From the NCBI RefSeq assembly GCF_900200035.1, contig NZ_FZTC01000012.1:1-64000 (forward strand): 64,000 nt of DNA, in the 5' to 3' direction. Of the stretch, positions 21,804 to 31,273 are shown one piece after another. Position 1 is the stretch's first letter, and the number at the start of each line of letters is the position of its first letter. The position numbers and the translations under genes are program-made. The notes beneath the pieces were generated by a model. It made no database searches. It saw nothing but the letters and a program-made list of their open reading frames with translations, and had not been told where the DNA came from. The stretch is from Klebsiella grimontii. Lineage in GTDB: Bacteria > Pseudomonadota > Gammaproteobacteria > Enterobacterales > Enterobacteriaceae.

Positions 21804-21844
21804 ATTATGGGGATCAGTTTCCTGGTTTCAAGGGAACGCGGCCA
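21804..21844 (-). promoter_or_regulatory. sigma-32 promoter of grpE
   Basis: Minus-strand CCCTTGAAA (21836-21844) and CCCCATAAT (21804-21812) match the RpoH -35 and -10 elements, and resemble the E. coli grpE promoter. Confidence 0.88.
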
Positions 21845-21882
21845 GATTGTCACTATTCATTTAACGCAAGGACATCCAGATC

Positions 21883-22761
21883 ATGAAGAACCACTTCAAG
21901 TGTATAGGCATTGTGGGACACCCTCGTCACCCAACCGCGCTGACCACACATGAAATGCTCTGGCGCTGGCTGTCCAGCAAAGGTTATGAAGTGCTGGTTG
22001 AGCAGCAAATCGCGCATGAACTGCAGCTCAGCAATGTGAAGACCGGGACGCTGGCCGAAATTGGCCAACAGGCAGACCTGGCCGTCGTGGTTGGCGGCGA
22101 TGGCAATATGCTCGGCGCAGCGCGTACGCTGGCGCGCTACGACATTAACGTTATTGGGATTAACCGCGGCAACCTCGGTTTTCTGACCGATCTCGACCCG
22201 GATAACGCGCTACAGCAGCTCGCCGATGTGCTCGAAGGCCACTATATCGCCGAAAAACGCTTTCTGCTGGAAGCTCAGGTGTGTCAGCAGGATTGCCAGA
22301 AGCGCATCAGCACGGCAATTAATGAAGTTGTCCTGCACCCCGGCAAAGTGGCGCATATGATTGAGTTTGAAGTTTACATTGATGAGGTGTTTGCTTTCTC
22401 TCAGCGCTCCGATGGCCTGATTATCTCCACGCCCACCGGCTCCACGGCTTATTCACTCTCTGCCGGAGGGCCGATTCTCACGCCTTCACTGGATGCTATC
22501 ACCCTGGTCCCCATGTTCCCGCATACGCTCTCGGCACGCCCGCTGGTGATCAATGGTGACAGCACCATTCGCCTGCGCTTTTCTCAACGCTGTAGCGACC
22601 TCGAAATTAGCTGCGATAGCCAGATAGCGCTTCCAATTCAGGATGGTGAAGATGTGCTGATCCGCCGCTGTGATTATCACCTTAATCTCATCCATCCAAA
22701 AGATTACAGCTATTTCAATACATTAAGCACCAAGCTTGGCTGGTCGAAAAAATTGTTCTGA
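21883..22761 (+). CDS. nadK: NAD kinase
   Basis: NadK phosphorylates NAD to NADP. The 292-residue protein has the family motifs VVGGDGNML (catalytic Asp in GGDG), [10 protein letters not shown] and [16 protein letters not shown]. Standard length for enterobacteria. AAGGACATCC precedes the ATG. It is followed by recN on the same strand, which has its own SOS promoter. Confidence 0.98.
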   Translation: MKNHFKCIGIVGHPRHPTALTTHEMLWRWLSSKGYEVLVEQQIAHELQLSNVKTGTLAEIGQQADLAVVVGGDGNMLGAARTLARYDINVIGINRGNLGFLTDLDPDNALQQLADVLEGHYIAEKRFLLEAQVCQQDCQKRISTAINEVVLHPGKVAHMIEFEVYIDEVFAFSQRSDGLIISTPTGSTAYSLSAGGPILTPSLDAITLVPMFPHTLSARPLVINGDSTIRLRFSQRCSDLEISCDSQIALPIQDGEDVLIRRCDYHLNLIHPKDYSYFNTLSTKLGWSKKLF

Positions 22762-22779
22762 TTTTATAGCCAGCCCCTT

Positions 22780-22821
22780 TACTGGATAAAAAACCAGATT
22801 ATACTGTACGAAAACACAGTA
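22780..22821 (+). promoter_or_regulatory. Two LexA boxes controlling recN
   Basis: CTG-N10-CAG is present twice, at 22782-22797 and 22804-22819. The second lies in a near-perfect SOS box (TACTGT...ACAGTA). Two adjacent boxes also mark E. coli recN, one of the most tightly LexA-repressed genes. Confidence 0.93.
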
Positions 22822-22847
22822 ATGGTTTTTCATACAGGAAGGCAGCT

Positions 22848-24509
22848 ATGTTGGCACAACTCACTATTAGTAATTTTGCTATTGTTCGTGAGCTTGAAAT
22901 CGATTTTCACAGCGGTATGACCGCCATTACCGGCGAGACCGGCGCCGGTAAATCGATCGCTATCGACGCGCTGGGGCTGTGCCTCGGTGGTCGGGCGGAA
23001 GCCGATATGGTGCGCAGAGGCGCCAACCGGGCTGATCTATGCGCCCGCTTCTCCCTGAAAGACACACCTGCCGCTCAGCGCTGGCTGGAACAGAACCAGC
23101 TGGAAAACGGGCGTGAGTGTTTACTTCGCCGCGTCATCAGCGCAGACGGCCGCTCTCGCGGTTTTATTAACGGCACGGCTGTCCCTTTATCCCAGCTTCG
23201 CGATCTGGGTCAACTGCTTATCCAGATCCACGGCCAGCATGCCCACCAGCTGCTGACTAAACCCGAACACCAGAAGACGCTGCTTGATGGCTATACCGGT
23301 GAGTATGCGCTTACTCAGATAATGGCAGAGCGCTATCGTCAGTGGCATAAAAGCTGTCGCGATCTGGCGCAGCATCAGCAGCAAAGCCAGGAGCGCGCAG
23401 CCCGTGCGGACCTGCTGCAATATCAATTAAAAGAGCTAAACGAGTTCAACCCGCAGTCGGGTGAATTCGAACAAATTGACGAAGAGTACAAACGTCTGGC
23501 TAACAGCGGTCAGCTGCTGACGACCTGCCAGCATGCGCTGACGGTACTGGCGGACGGCGAAGAATCCAACCTGCAGAGTCAACTGTACGCCGCGAAGCAG
23601 CTGGTCAGCGAGCTGGCAGGTATGGACAGTAACCTCTCCGGGGTACTCGATATGCTTGAAGAGGCGTCTATCCAGCTTAGCGAAGCAACGGACGAACTGC
23701 GCCATTATCACGATCGCCTCGATCTCGATCCGAACCGCCTGTTTGAGCTGGAGCAGCGTATCTCCCGACAGATCGCCCTGGCGCGGAAGCACCAAATCAC
23801 GCCCGAAGAGCTTCCTGACCTTTACCAATCACTACTGGAAGAGCAGCGTATGCTGGATGATAGCGCCGGTTCTCTGGAATCTCTTAGCCAACTGGTCGTT
23901 GAGCATCATCAGCTGGCGCTGGATACGGCAAAGCAGCTGCATACCCTGCGCCAAAATAGCGCCGATGAATTGACTCGGCTAATTACGGAGAGTATGCACT
24001 CACTCTCGATGCCGCACGGTGTGTTCGGCATTGATGTCGCGTTTGATGAACGCCACCTTACGGCTGAAGGCGCGGACCATATCGAATTCCGCGTCACCAC
24101 TAACCCGGGTCAGCCGCTGCAGCCGATTGCTAAAGTTGCCTCCGGAGGCGAGCTGTCACGTATTGCGCTGGCGATTCAGGTCATCACCGCGCGTAAGATG
24201 GAAACTCCGGCGTTGATTTTCGATGAAGTGGATGTCGGCATCAGCGGCCCTACGGCGGCGGTCGTCGGTAAACTGCTGCGTCAATTAGGCGAATCAACCC
24301 AGGTGATGTGCGTCACCCACTTACCGCAGGTTGCCGGTTGTGGACATCACCATTTCTTCGTCTGCAAGGAAACGGACGGTGAAATGACCGAGACGCACAT
24401 GCACCCTCTGGATAAACGCGCTCGTTTGCAGGAACTGGCCCGCCTGCTGGGCGGTAGTGAAGTCACTCGTAATACCCTGGCAAACGCGAAAGAGTTGCTT
24501 GCCGCCTAA
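22848..24509 (+). CDS. recN: DNA repair protein RecN
   Basis: RecN is an SMC-like ATPase that holds broken DNA together during double-strand break repair. The 553-residue protein has Walker A GETGAGKS near residue 29, a long central coiled coil (about 150-370) and the C-terminal signature [12 protein letters not shown] with Walker [15 protein letters not shown]. It is preceded by AAGGCAGCT and by two LexA boxes. Confidence 0.98.
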   Translation: MLAQLTISNFAIVRELEIDFHSGMTAITGETGAGKSIAIDALGLCLGGRAEADMVRRGANRADLCARFSLKDTPAAQRWLEQNQLENGRECLLRRVISADGRSRGFINGTAVPLSQLRDLGQLLIQIHGQHAHQLLTKPEHQKTLLDGYTGEYALTQIMAERYRQWHKSCRDLAQHQQQSQERAARADLLQYQLKELNEFNPQSGEFEQIDEEYKRLANSGQLLTTCQHALTVLADGEESNLQSQLYAAKQLVSELAGMDSNLSGVLDMLEEASIQLSEATDELRHYHDRLDLDPNRLFELEQRISRQIALARKHQITPEELPDLYQSLLEEQRMLDDSAGSLESLSQLVVEHHQLALDTAKQLHTLRQNSADELTRLITESMHSLSMPHGVFGIDVAFDERHLTAEGADHIEFRVTTNPGQPLQPIAKVASGGELSRIALAIQVITARKMETPALIFDEVDVGISGPTAAVVGKLLRQLGESTQVMCVTHLPQVAGCGHHHFFVCKETDGEMTETHMHPLDKRARLQELARLLGGSEVTRNTLANAKELLAA

Positions 24510-24656
24510 ACTTTTTGATTTTCACAGAGTCATAGTGAACAGCAAATTGCCGATAGACCTGCAGCCGAAGGTTCCCAACCGGGCAAAGGTCTATTATCAT
24601 CGGCATATTACAGATGAGCCACGTACTGCTCGGGCCCAAAAAGGAATCAAATCACT

Positions 24657-24998
24657 ATGCGCTGTAAAATGCTGACTGCTGCCGCAGCGGTTCTTCTTAT
24701 GTTGACCGCAGGCTGTTCCACTCTGGAACGAGTGGTTTACCGTCCTGACATCAACCAGGGTAACTATCTGGCACCAACCGACGTAGCAAAAATTCGTGTC
24801 GGCATGACGCAACAACAGGTTGCCTATGCTCTTGGTACCCCGATGATGTCGGATCCGTTTGGCACCAATACCTGGTTCTACGTTTTCCGTCAGCAGCCTG
24901 GGCATGAAAAAGTTACCCAACAGACGCTTACCCTGACCTTCAACAGCAGCGGTGTGCTGACCAACATTGATAACAAACCTGCCCTGACGGCGGAGTAA
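24657..24998 (+). CDS. bamE: Outer-membrane assembly lipoprotein BamE (SmpA)
   Basis: BamE is a small lipoprotein of the BAM complex that stabilises BamD-BamA contact. The 113-residue product has a lipoprotein signal ending in MLTAGC and the SmpA/OmlA fold with [27 protein letters not shown] is the ribosome site. A terminator follows 14 bp after the stop. Confidence 0.97.
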   Translation: MRCKMLTAAAAVLLMLTAGCSTLERVVYRPDINQGNYLAPTDVAKIRVGMTQQQVAYALGTPMMSDPFGTNTWFYVFRQQPGHEKVTQQTLTLTFNSSGVLTNIDNKPALTAE

Positions 24999-25012
24999 GG
25001 CTATCAATATGC

Positions 25013-25038
25013 AAAAAGCGCTCAATGAGCGCTTTTTT
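25013..25038 (+). terminator. bamE intrinsic terminator
   Basis: AAAAAGCGCTCA / TGAGCGCTTTTT hairpin with T run. It also lies at the end of the convergent rnfH. Confidence 0.92.
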
Positions 25039-25063
25039 TATCTCTGAGCTTTGCGCGAAACGG

Positions 25064-25354
25064 TTACTTTCCCGCGCTCTTCTCAGCCCGCTGGCGACGC
25101 AGCTCTTTCGGGTCTGCAATCAGCGGCCGATAGATCTCTACCCGATCGCCATCGTGGACCCGATCCTGAAGCTTCGCCGGGCGGCTATAAATACCCACCT
25201 TGTTCTTCGCCAGATCGATATCATCACGCAGCGCCAGAAGACCGCTGGCCACGATCGCCTGCTCGACCGTCGCGCCCTCTTCCAGCTTAACGCTTTGCAG
25301 ATACTGCTTTTCCGGCAGCGCGTAGGCTACTTCAACGACGATGTTAGCCAGCAC
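25064..25354 (-). CDS. rnfH: RnfH family ubiquitin-fold protein
   Basis: A 96-residue beta-grasp protein nearly identical to E. coli YfjF/RnfH in [14 protein letters not shown] and [20 protein letters not shown]. Its function is not established; the antitoxin role proposed with RatA is uncertain. The start is GTG, with GAGG six bases upstream, and it overlaps the end of ratA by 11 bases. Confidence 0.94.
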   Translation of the reverse strand: MLANIVVEVAYALPEKQYLQSVKLEEGATVEQAIVASGLLALRDDIDLAKNKVGIYSRPAKLQDRVHDGDRVEIYRPLIADPKELRRQRAEKSAGK

Positions 25355-25781
25355 TGTAGACCTCTTTTGCCCGCGTCGTGAACGCCTGCACCATATTCAT
25401 GGCCAGCTCTTTGAAAATGCGACCAAACGCCATTTCAATCAGCTTATTGGTGAATTCAAAATCGAGATGAAACTCAATTTTGCACGCTTCCGGGCTTAGG
25501 GGGATAAATTTCCAACCGCCAATCAGCTTCTTAAACGGACCATCGACCAGACTCATGAGAATACTTTGGTTACTGGTCAGCGTATTTCGCGTTGTGAAGG
25601 TCTTGCTGATACCCGCTTTGGATACGTCAACCGCCGCGGTCATCTGCGTCGGCCCGAGCTCCAAAACCCGGCTACCGGTACAGCCCGGCAGAAAATCAGG
25701 GTAGGACTTCACATCATTTACCAGTTGATACATCTGTTCCGCACTGAACGGCACCAGGGCGGTACGGCTAATCTGAGGCAT
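25344..25781 (-). CDS. ratA: RatA/YfjG, START-like (Coq10-type) protein
   Basis: A 145-residue polyketide-cyclase/START-fold protein. E. coli RatA was reported to bind 50S subunits and block 70S formation; the family also resembles the ubiquinone-binding Coq10. [21 protein letters not shown] is the conserved N-terminus. I chose the ATG at 25781, with GGA eight bases upstream; a longer form from 25820 is also open. Operon with rnfH, divergent from smpB. Confidence 0.92.
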   Translation of the reverse strand: MPQISRTALVPFSAEQMYQLVNDVKSYPDFLPGCTGSRVLELGPTQMTAAVDVSKAGISKTFTTRNTLTSNQSILMSLVDGPFKKLIGGWKFIPLSPEACKIEFHLDFEFTNKLIEMAFGRIFKELAMNMVQAFTTRAKEVYSAG

Positions 25782-25930
25782 AGCAGGTTCCACATATAAA
25801 CACGGTGCAAATAATATCATTTATCTGCTGCTAAAAAAAACGCTGTACCGCAACTCGTGCTAAGATAGCCCATTACGCCTCGCGGGAAGATTGAGGTACG
25901 ACTGTTTTAAGACGATGACTTCAGGATATT

Positions 25931-26413
25931 ATGACTAAGAAAAAAGCCCACAAACCTGGATCAGCCACCATAGCGCTGAATAAACGCGCCCGTCATGAAT
26001 ACTTTATCGAAGATGAATACGAGGCTGGTCTTGCCCTGCAGGGATGGGAAGTAAAATCTCTCCGCGCAGGTAAAGCCAACATAGGTGATAGCTATGTCAT
26101 TTTGAAAGATGGCGAAGCCTATCTGTTTGGCGCCAACTTTACGCCAATGGCCGTTGCTTCCACTCACTACGTCTGCGACCCGACGCGTACCCGCAAGCTC
26201 CTGCTCAACCAGCGTGAACTGGATACCCTGTACGGGCGTATCAACCGCGAAGGTTACACTGTGGTCGCTCTTTCGCTGTACTGGAAGAACGCCTGGTGCA
26301 AAGTCAAAATCGGCGTAGCGAAAGGTAAAAAGCAGCACGACAAGCGTACCGATATCAAAGACCGCGAGTGGGCGGTAGATAAAGCCCGAATTATGAAGCA
26401 CGCGGGTCGTTAA
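25931..26413 (+). CDS. smpB: tmRNA-binding protein SmpB
   Basis: SmpB delivers tmRNA to stalled ribosomes in trans-translation. The 160-residue protein has the OB-fold core ([19 protein letters not shown]), NRREGY-like and [15 protein letters not shown] basic tail that enters the mRNA channel. It lies about 145 bp before ssrA, the usual arrangement. A CAGGGTCAG/CTGACCCTG hairpin (26427-26449) follows the stop but lacks a T run. Confidence 0.98.
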   Translation: MTKKKAHKPGSATIALNKRARHEYFIEDEYEAGLALQGWEVKSLRAGKANIGDSYVILKDGEAYLFGANFTPMAVASTHYVCDPTRTRKLLLNQRELDTLYGRINREGYTVVALSLYWKNAWCKVKIGVAKGKKQHDKRTDIKDREWAVDKARIMKHAGR

Positions 26414-26538
26414 TTCCCCTTTCCATCAGGGTCAGTTTTGCTGACCCTGACGCTATATCATTGTTGATGCTGATTTTTCACCCAACCTGACGCCATAATC
26501 CTCGAAACGAGGGCTGGTAAGCGCATTCATAAATCTGT

Positions 26539-26544
26539 TATACT
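26539..26544 (+). promoter_or_regulatory. ssrA -10 element
   Basis: TATACT lies 13 bp before the predicted tmRNA precursor 5' end. A good -35 is not evident. Confidence 0.5.
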
Positions 26545-26557
26545 CAACGTACACATT

Positions 26558-26921
26558 GGGGCTGATTCTGGATTCGACGGGATTTGCGAAACCCAAGGTG
26601 CATGCCGAGGGGCGGTTGGCCTCGTAAAAAGCCGCAAAAAAATAGTCGCAAACGACGAAAACTACGCTTTAGCAGCTTAATAACCTGCTCTGAGCCCTCT
26701 CTCCCTAGCTTCCGCTCTTAAGACGGGGATCAAAGAGAGGTCAAACCCAAAAGAGATCGCGTGGAGGCCCTGCCTGGGGTTGAAGCGTTAAAACTAATCA
26801 GGCTAGTCTGGTAGTGGCGTGTCTGTCCGCAGGTGCCAGGCGAATGTAAAGACTGACTAAGCATGTAGTACCGAGGATGTAGGAATTTCGGACGCGGGTT
26901 CAACTCCCGCCAGCTCCACCA
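26558..26921 (+). ncRNA. ssrA: tmRNA (transfer-messenger RNA)
   Basis: The gene is 364 nt, from GGGGCTGATTCTGGATTCGA to the encoded CCA end. The tRNA-Ala-like domain is formed by the two ends (GGGGCUG with CAGCUCC; TTCAACTCCCGC T arm). The tag reading frame starts with resume codon GCA at 26648 and encodes ANDENYALAA, with TAA at 26678-26680. It rescues stalled ribosomes together with SmpB. Its 3' end is the integration site of the genomic island that follows and remains intact. Confidence 0.98.
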
Positions 26922-27002
26922 AAATTCTCCATCGGTGATTACCAGAGTCATCCGATGAAGTCCTGAGAGCCCGCACGGCGCAAGCCCTGCGGGCTTTTTT
27001 GT
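26908..27002 (+). repeat. attL direct repeat (3' end of ssrA plus its terminator)
   Basis: About 95 bp covering the last bases of ssrA and its terminator are repeated at 44932-45025 with two substitutions and one 1-bp deletion. The copies bracket the integrase-led island, as expected for site-specific insertion at ssrA. Confidence 0.92.
26968..27001 (+). terminator. ssrA terminator
   Basis: AGCCCGCA / TGCGGGCT stem followed by six T, inside the att repeat. The same hairpin recurs at the right end of the island (44991-45023). Confidence 0.9.
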
Positions 27003-27054
27003 ATCTTCAATTCGTCCCGCAAAATCTCAAGAAAACTAATTTAATCTGAACCTT

Positions 27055-27107
27055 TTAGGCACCTTGTTAGGCACCTCATAAAGCTTTATTGTTTTTGAGG
27101 TGCCTAA
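27055..27107 (+). promoter_or_regulatory. Putative integrase arm-type sites / hairpin upstream of int
   Basis: TTAGGCACCT occurs at 27055-27064 and again 12 bp later at 27067-27076. Its reverse complement AGGTGCCTAA is at 27098-27107, so the second and third copies form an 11-bp-arm hairpin. A related pair with the same 12-bp period lies at the right end of the island (44849-44870). Likely integrase binding sites. Confidence 0.6.
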
Positions 27108-27125
27108 AACTATGGAAAACCGGCA

Positions 27126-28367
27126 ATGGCAAGACAAACTAAACCCCTATCCGTTAAAGAAATTGAATCCGCTAAACCCAGGGAAGCGGACTACATTCTC
27201 TATGATGGTGATGGCCTTGAGTTACTCATCAAATCCAGCGGCAGTAAAATCTGGCAGTTTCGCTACATTCGTCCTGTCACCAAGAAACGTGCGAAGAAGA
27301 GCATTGGCCCCTACCCGGCAGTTACCCTTGCCGATGCCAGAAACTATCAGGCAGAGTCTCGTTCTCTTCTAGCGAAACAAATCGATCCTCAGGAACATCA
27401 GCAAGAACAACTGCGCAGTTCACTAGAAGCTAAAACAAATACTTTCCAGCTCGTAGCTGAACGTTGGTGGAATGTGAAGAAAGCTAGTGTGACCCAAGAC
27501 TACGCAGAGGATATCTGGCGTTCTCTTGAGAGAGATGTCTTTCCTGCGATTGGTGACGTGAGCGTTACAGATATTAAAGCCCATACATTGGTTCAGGCGG
27601 TACAACCGGTACAGGCCAGAGGCGCGTTAGAAACGGTCCGTCGCCTTTGCCAGCGCATCAATGAAGTCATGATTTACGCGCAGAACACAGGTCTGATTGA
27701 TGCTGTTCCCAGCGTCAATATTGGCAAAGCCTTCGAGAAGCCCCAGAAGAAGAACATGCCAAGCATTCGTCCCGAGCAGTTACCGCAACTGATGCAGACT
27801 ATGCGCACCGCCAGCATTAATCTGTCAACCCGGTGCCTGTTTATGTGGCAGCTTCTCACTATTACCCGCCCTGCCGAAGCCGCTGAAGCTCGTTGGGATG
27901 AAATAGACTTTGATGCTAACGAATGGAAAATTCCAGCAGCCAGAATGAAGATGAACCGGGATCATACCATTCCGTTGTCCGATGAAGCTCTTGCCATCCT
28001 GGAAATGATGAAGCCACTTAGCGGCAACAGGGAATTTATCTTCCCCAGCCGTATAAAACCGAAACAGCCTATGAACAGCCAAACGGTAAATGCTGCGCTC
28101 AAACGTGCTGGATTTAGCGGTGTGCTTGTCTCACATGGATTGCGCTCAATTGCCAGTACCGCCCTTAATGAACAAGGATTTCCGCCTGATGTCATTGAAG
28201 CCGCGCTTGCGCATGTCGATAAAAACGAGGTACGACGCGCCTATAACCGCAGTGATTATCTTGAGCAACGTCGCCCAATGATGCAATGGTGGGCCGATTT
28301 TATTAAAGCAGCAGATAGTGGGAGCATTATTGATGGTGGAAAAAAGGGGTTACGCCTTATTGGGTAA
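27126..28367 (+). CDS. P4-type tyrosine integrase
   Basis: This recombinase is expected to insert and excise the island at ssrA. The 413-residue protein has the DUF4102 N-terminal arm-binding domain (about 5-85, LYDGDGLELLIKSSGSKIWQFRY), a core-binding domain and a catalytic domain. The catalytic residues are visible: Arg in ITRPAEAAEARW, HGLR (His-x-x-Arg) in VSHGLRSIAST, His in ALAHVDKNE and the nucleophilic Tyr probably in RRAYNRSDYLEQRR. Length is normal and the gene is intact, so the island may still be mobile. It reads away from ssrA. The start has no strong ribosome site. Confidence 0.95.
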   Translation: MARQTKPLSVKEIESAKPREADYILYDGDGLELLIKSSGSKIWQFRYIRPVTKKRAKKSIGPYPAVTLADARNYQAESRSLLAKQIDPQEHQQEQLRSSLEAKTNTFQLVAERWWNVKKASVTQDYAEDIWRSLERDVFPAIGDVSVTDIKAHTLVQAVQPVQARGALETVRRLCQRINEVMIYAQNTGLIDAVPSVNIGKAFEKPQKKNMPSIRPEQLPQLMQTMRTASINLSTRCLFMWQLLTITRPAEAAEARWDEIDFDANEWKIPAARMKMNRDHTIPLSDEALAILEMMKPLSGNREFIFPSRIKPKQPMNSQTVNAALKRAGFSGVLVSHGLRSIASTALNEQGFPPDVIEAALAHVDKNEVRRAYNRSDYLEQRRPMMQWWADFIKAADSGSIIDGGKKGLRLIG

Positions 28368-28424
28368 CCCCCACCGCTTGGCTACCGGATTAATGGTTAT
28401 CATTCTAATTGTCAATTCACAGCG

Positions 28425-29372
28425 TTATTTCATTATGACCTCATTAAAAGCAGCTTTGATCATTTCATCATTTCTTGACCAGTCAGAAATCCTTCTCTGC
28501 ATTTTATCCCAGGCAGCATAATATTTGAGTTTTTTTCCAGGTCTATACGATTCCAATTCTTGCTGTTCATTTTCCATAAACTTATTAATATCATTCTCGA
28601 GAGCATTTATAGCCGATGCTTTACTTTTCCAGCCACCTTTAGGGACTTTTTCTTTAAGAAGTTCAACTATTTTTAGCTTTAGCGGGATATAATTCTCAGC
28701 TCGACCTTTCCCTCCCAACTGAGCAGCCTCAATTAGACTTCTTTTATTATTCTCGAACATTCTATTAATATTTAGAACCTTACATCCGCCTATCCATAGG
28801 CTTATATAATTTAAAGCATCAAACAAATATTTGCGTCCTTCATATTGCTCATCGTTCTGGTCAAGATTACTTTTATACATCCCCCATCTATGACATATTA
28901 AAGATAATCTCAAATACACATCAATATCTATTTTATTGATGTCATACTGCCTTTTTAATAAATCAACGAAATTGAATTTTTCAATCCAATAATGAATATA
29001 ATCTTGCATTGTGAACTGAGAGTAATTGGCGACCATCTTTTTTAAACTTCTTCGTTTATATTGCTGACTTCCCTTATATTCTATAACATTTCCATTATCA
29101 TCTATAAGTTCTCCATTGCTATTTATTCGCATACCCTCATAATTTATATTTTCATTATTTTCATTTATATAATCACCTTCGGAGTTTGTTAGCCTCCCAT
29201 TATTACTTACATATACTCCATTAATAAAATACCTAATAAGCTCTTCTGCATCTTCACGATACTCTTCCAGGGTTGATGCTGAGATATACCCAGAAGTTGC
29301 TACATCCTTTACGCGCTCCTCAAACGCTCTATCTAATTCTTCAACCAAAAAATTAAATTCATTATTTTTCAT
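28425..29372 (-). CDS. Hypothetical island protein (unknown)
   Basis: A 315-residue protein I do not recognise. The first 40 residues are helical and acidic; 75-120 is very Asn/Asp-rich with short repeats of the type NSEGDYINENNENINYEG, resembling MORN-like or YD-type text. The remainder is basic and helical (GGWKSKASAINALENDINKFM). No signal peptide or membrane segment. I start at the ATG at 29372 (MKNNEFNFLV) after GGTAAAG; the reading frame stays open upstream into the divergent AlpA gene. It sits between int and alpA, a place where P4-like satellites often carry defence genes, but nothing in the sequence shows function. Confidence 0.6.
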   Translation of the reverse strand: MKNNEFNFLVEELDRAFEERVKDVATSGYISASTLEEYREDAEELIRYFINGVYVSNNGRLTNSEGDYINENNENINYEGMRINSNGELIDDNGNVIEYKGSQQYKRRSLKKMVANYSQFTMQDYIHYWIEKFNFVDLLKRQYDINKIDIDVYLRLSLICHRWGMYKSNLDQNDEQYEGRKYLFDALNYISLWIGGCKVLNINRMFENNKRSLIEAAQLGGKGRAENYIPLKLKIVELLKEKVPKGGWKSKASAINALENDINKFMENEQQELESYRPGKKLKYYAAWDKMQRRISDWSRNDEMIKAAFNEVIMK

Positions 29373-29495
29373 ATCTTTACCAAAAAAGTGAATGTGAAGT
29401 GCCTTCCGTAAAAAAGTACTCCAGGCACATGGATTGTCGGAAAAATCATACTGTTGTACCTTCTGACGACCCCTTAGCCAATGCGAGAATTTATA

Positions 29496-29708
29496 ATGTC
29501 CACACAACCAATTACGATCATACGTTTACCCGGTGTTCTAAAGAGAATCGGTATCGGGCGCTCCACCATTTACGACTGGATGAATCCTAAATCGCCCCGT
29601 TACGACCCAACATTCCCCAGACCGATTCAACTCGGTCAAAAAGCTGTTGGTTGGCGCGAGTCTGATTTGAATCACTGGTTATCGTCACGCTGCAATACTG
29701 TACATTAA
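29496..29708 (+). CDS. AlpA family transcriptional regulator
   Basis: A 70-residue MerR-like winged-helix protein. The signature RLPGVLKRIGIGRSTIYDWM followed by FPRPIQLGQKAVGWRESDLNHWL is typical of AlpA from P4 and CP4-57, where it activates the integrase gene for excision. It lies 1.1 kb downstream of int. I start at 29496; five further residues upstream are open. Confidence 0.9.
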   Translation: MSTQPITIIRLPGVLKRIGIGRSTIYDWMNPKSPRYDPTFPRPIQLGQKAVGWRESDLNHWLSSRCNTVH

Positions 29709-29809
29709 AACCCAAGCCTCCTGGGGGCATTCCCCCAGGGGGCGTTGATAAAAGTCAAATTAATCAATAGATAAATATCAATTCAACTCTCTAATCAGGA
29801 ATAACGAAA

Positions 29810-30100
29810 ATGACTACGACATGCCCAGAATGCGGTTCTGATCGTGTAAGTGAACGACATATAGGCAGGAAGACGGGAGGTATTGCCGGAGGCGTGGCTG
29901 GTGCTCTCAGTGGCGCAGGAGTAGGGGCAGCTATTGGCTCGGTTGTGCCTGTAGTGGGAACAGCTACAGGAACGGTTATTGGTGCTCTATTGGGAAGGTT
30001 TGTCGCTGGAGCAACTGCCGGAGCTGTTACCGGTTCGGCTATGGATGGGGTGCTGTTTGACAGGTATGTATGTCGGGAGTGTGAGCATACATTCGACTGA
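29810..30100 (+). CDS. Small zinc-ribbon protein with an inserted glycine-zipper hairpin
   Basis: The 96 residues have CPEC at positions 5-8 and CREC at 88-91, the two knuckles of a zinc ribbon. They are separated by a hydrophobic stretch (about 22-80) full of GxxxG/AxxxG zipper steps (GGIAGGVAGALSGAG, GTVIGALLGRF) that could form a membrane hairpin. No signal peptide, so the ribbon would face the cytoplasm. AGGA precedes the ATG. Function unknown; glycine-zipper segments are found in pore-forming and membrane-anchoring small proteins. Confidence 0.7.
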   Translation: MTTTCPECGSDRVSERHIGRKTGGIAGGVAGALSGAGVGAAIGSVVPVVGTATGTVIGALLGRFVAGATAGAVTGSAMDGVLFDRYVCRECEHTFD

Positions 30101-30579
30101 TTATACTAATATTTATTATCTTTTCCTCCCTCAGTAATACATCTTTCACGTTCACATTTCTTATGAAGCTCCTTCACTGATTGATCTGTGCCGTCGATCG
30201 GTTCAAGCTTTTTAATAGTTAATACTGATTATTAAATTGATTTCGATCGGATTTATCTATTGATATAAACGATCAATTTTTGATTTTCGATCGGTATTAA
30301 CAATTTTACACATCTTCGTCTTCCTGAAAAGATCACAAAAACCTGCCTTTAATCAGGTTATTCCTACGGGATACCGCTAACCCATTCAGGATTTTTGTAG
30401 TGTTGACTGGTCAGCGAAGAGAGAGGGAGTAAATGGAAAACAAAGGCAAGTGGTAACGCCATAGAAGAGGTTGTGAACATTTTTATGGGAGGGTTAGAAA
30501 AAATCAATCGGTAGGCGTATGAGCTGTTTGCTATGACATAAACAGAATTCGGAAAAATTCAATTTTTAAGGGATTACAA
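30101..30579 (+). other. Noncoding AT-rich gap with TCGATCGG repeats
   Basis: I see no credible gene here. TCGATCGG occurs at 30194-30201, 30243-30250 and 30287-30294, within very AT-rich DNA. ACCTG/CAGGT forms a small hairpin near 30341. It may hold regulatory or binding sites. Confidence 0.4.
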
Positions 30580-30870
30580 ATGAACATTAATTTTATAGAA
30601 AGTATTTACTCAAGGAAGGGGCTTATTGCCTCTATTGCTCTTATCACAGTGATGCTTACTGGTTGCGATTCGCCAGAGAAAAGACAATTTATGACCGGGT
30701 GTAAAATTGCAACCCGTAACGGTTCTGTATGTGCTTGTGCCTGGGAGAAAATGAGTGATATTTATCCGCCAAAGTTACTAAAGGCGATTGGCGATCAACA
30801 AACAGCGCCCCCCTCCGGCTTTCAGCAAAATATGAGAAATTCCTTACAGCAATGTATACGTGAAGAATGA
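30580..30870 (+). CDS. Small lipoprotein (unknown)
   Basis: A 96-residue protein with an N-terminal hydrophobic segment (about 14-28) and a lipobox MLTGC, acylation at Cys29. The mature part has Cys residues in MTGCKIATRNGSVCACAWEKM and one near the end (LQQCIREE), suggesting disulphides in the periplasm. I do not recognise the family. AAGGGATTAC lies upstream of the ATG. It begins a run of three exported or membrane proteins. Confidence 0.65.
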   Translation: MNINFIESIYSRKGLIASIALITVMLTGCDSPEKRQFMTGCKIATRNGSVCACAWEKMSDIYPPKLLKAIGDQQTAPPSGFQQNMRNSLQQCIREE

Positions 30871-30922
30871 ATTGAATCTCTCGATTAGACACATTTGAGT
30901 TATTAAAAAGAGGCATGAAAGT

Positions 30923-31237
30923 ATGCAACATATAGCAATGAAATATTTTATTGTCGCATTCGTACTATCACTGATCATTGTAATTTTTAATCTATTTTCA
31001 GCAACAGGAAAGATTTATGGTTTTTGGCATGGTGTAAAAATTTTGTTCTGGCTGACGATTGGCCCTGGAATTGGAATGTTAATAGGTGCTTTTATTCGGC
31101 AGTGGTTGATGCCTGATGCTATATATACTCGTGAGGGTGCTATTGGAATATTTAAAGCAAAAATATTCTGGACAGTTGGGCCACAGGCAATCGGCTGGTT
31201 ACTTGGAACCTTGGCAGTTGCAGAACAATTATATTAG
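30923..31237 (+). CDS. Small integral membrane protein (unknown)
   Basis: A 104-residue protein with three or four hydrophobic helices (about 7-26, 35-58 and 79-101). AAGAGGCATG is a good ribosome site. It follows the lipoprotein by 52 bp and precedes a secreted protein by 36 bp, so the three may be co-transcribed. No recognisable motif. Confidence 0.6.
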   Translation: MQHIAMKYFIVAFVLSLIIVIFNLFSATGKIYGFWHGVKILFWLTIGPGIGMLIGAFIRQWLMPDAIYTREGAIGIFKAKIFWTVGPQAIGWLLGTLAVAEQLY

Positions 31238-31273
31238 CCCCCCGTAAATTGAGTTTTCCCAAAGGAGATAAAA

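Noticed and set aside
26730-26951. 73-aa frame on the minus strand within ssrA
   Set aside because: It is antisense to tmRNA and its text (WRELNPRPKFLHPRYY) is a well-known false annotation arising from tmRNA ends.
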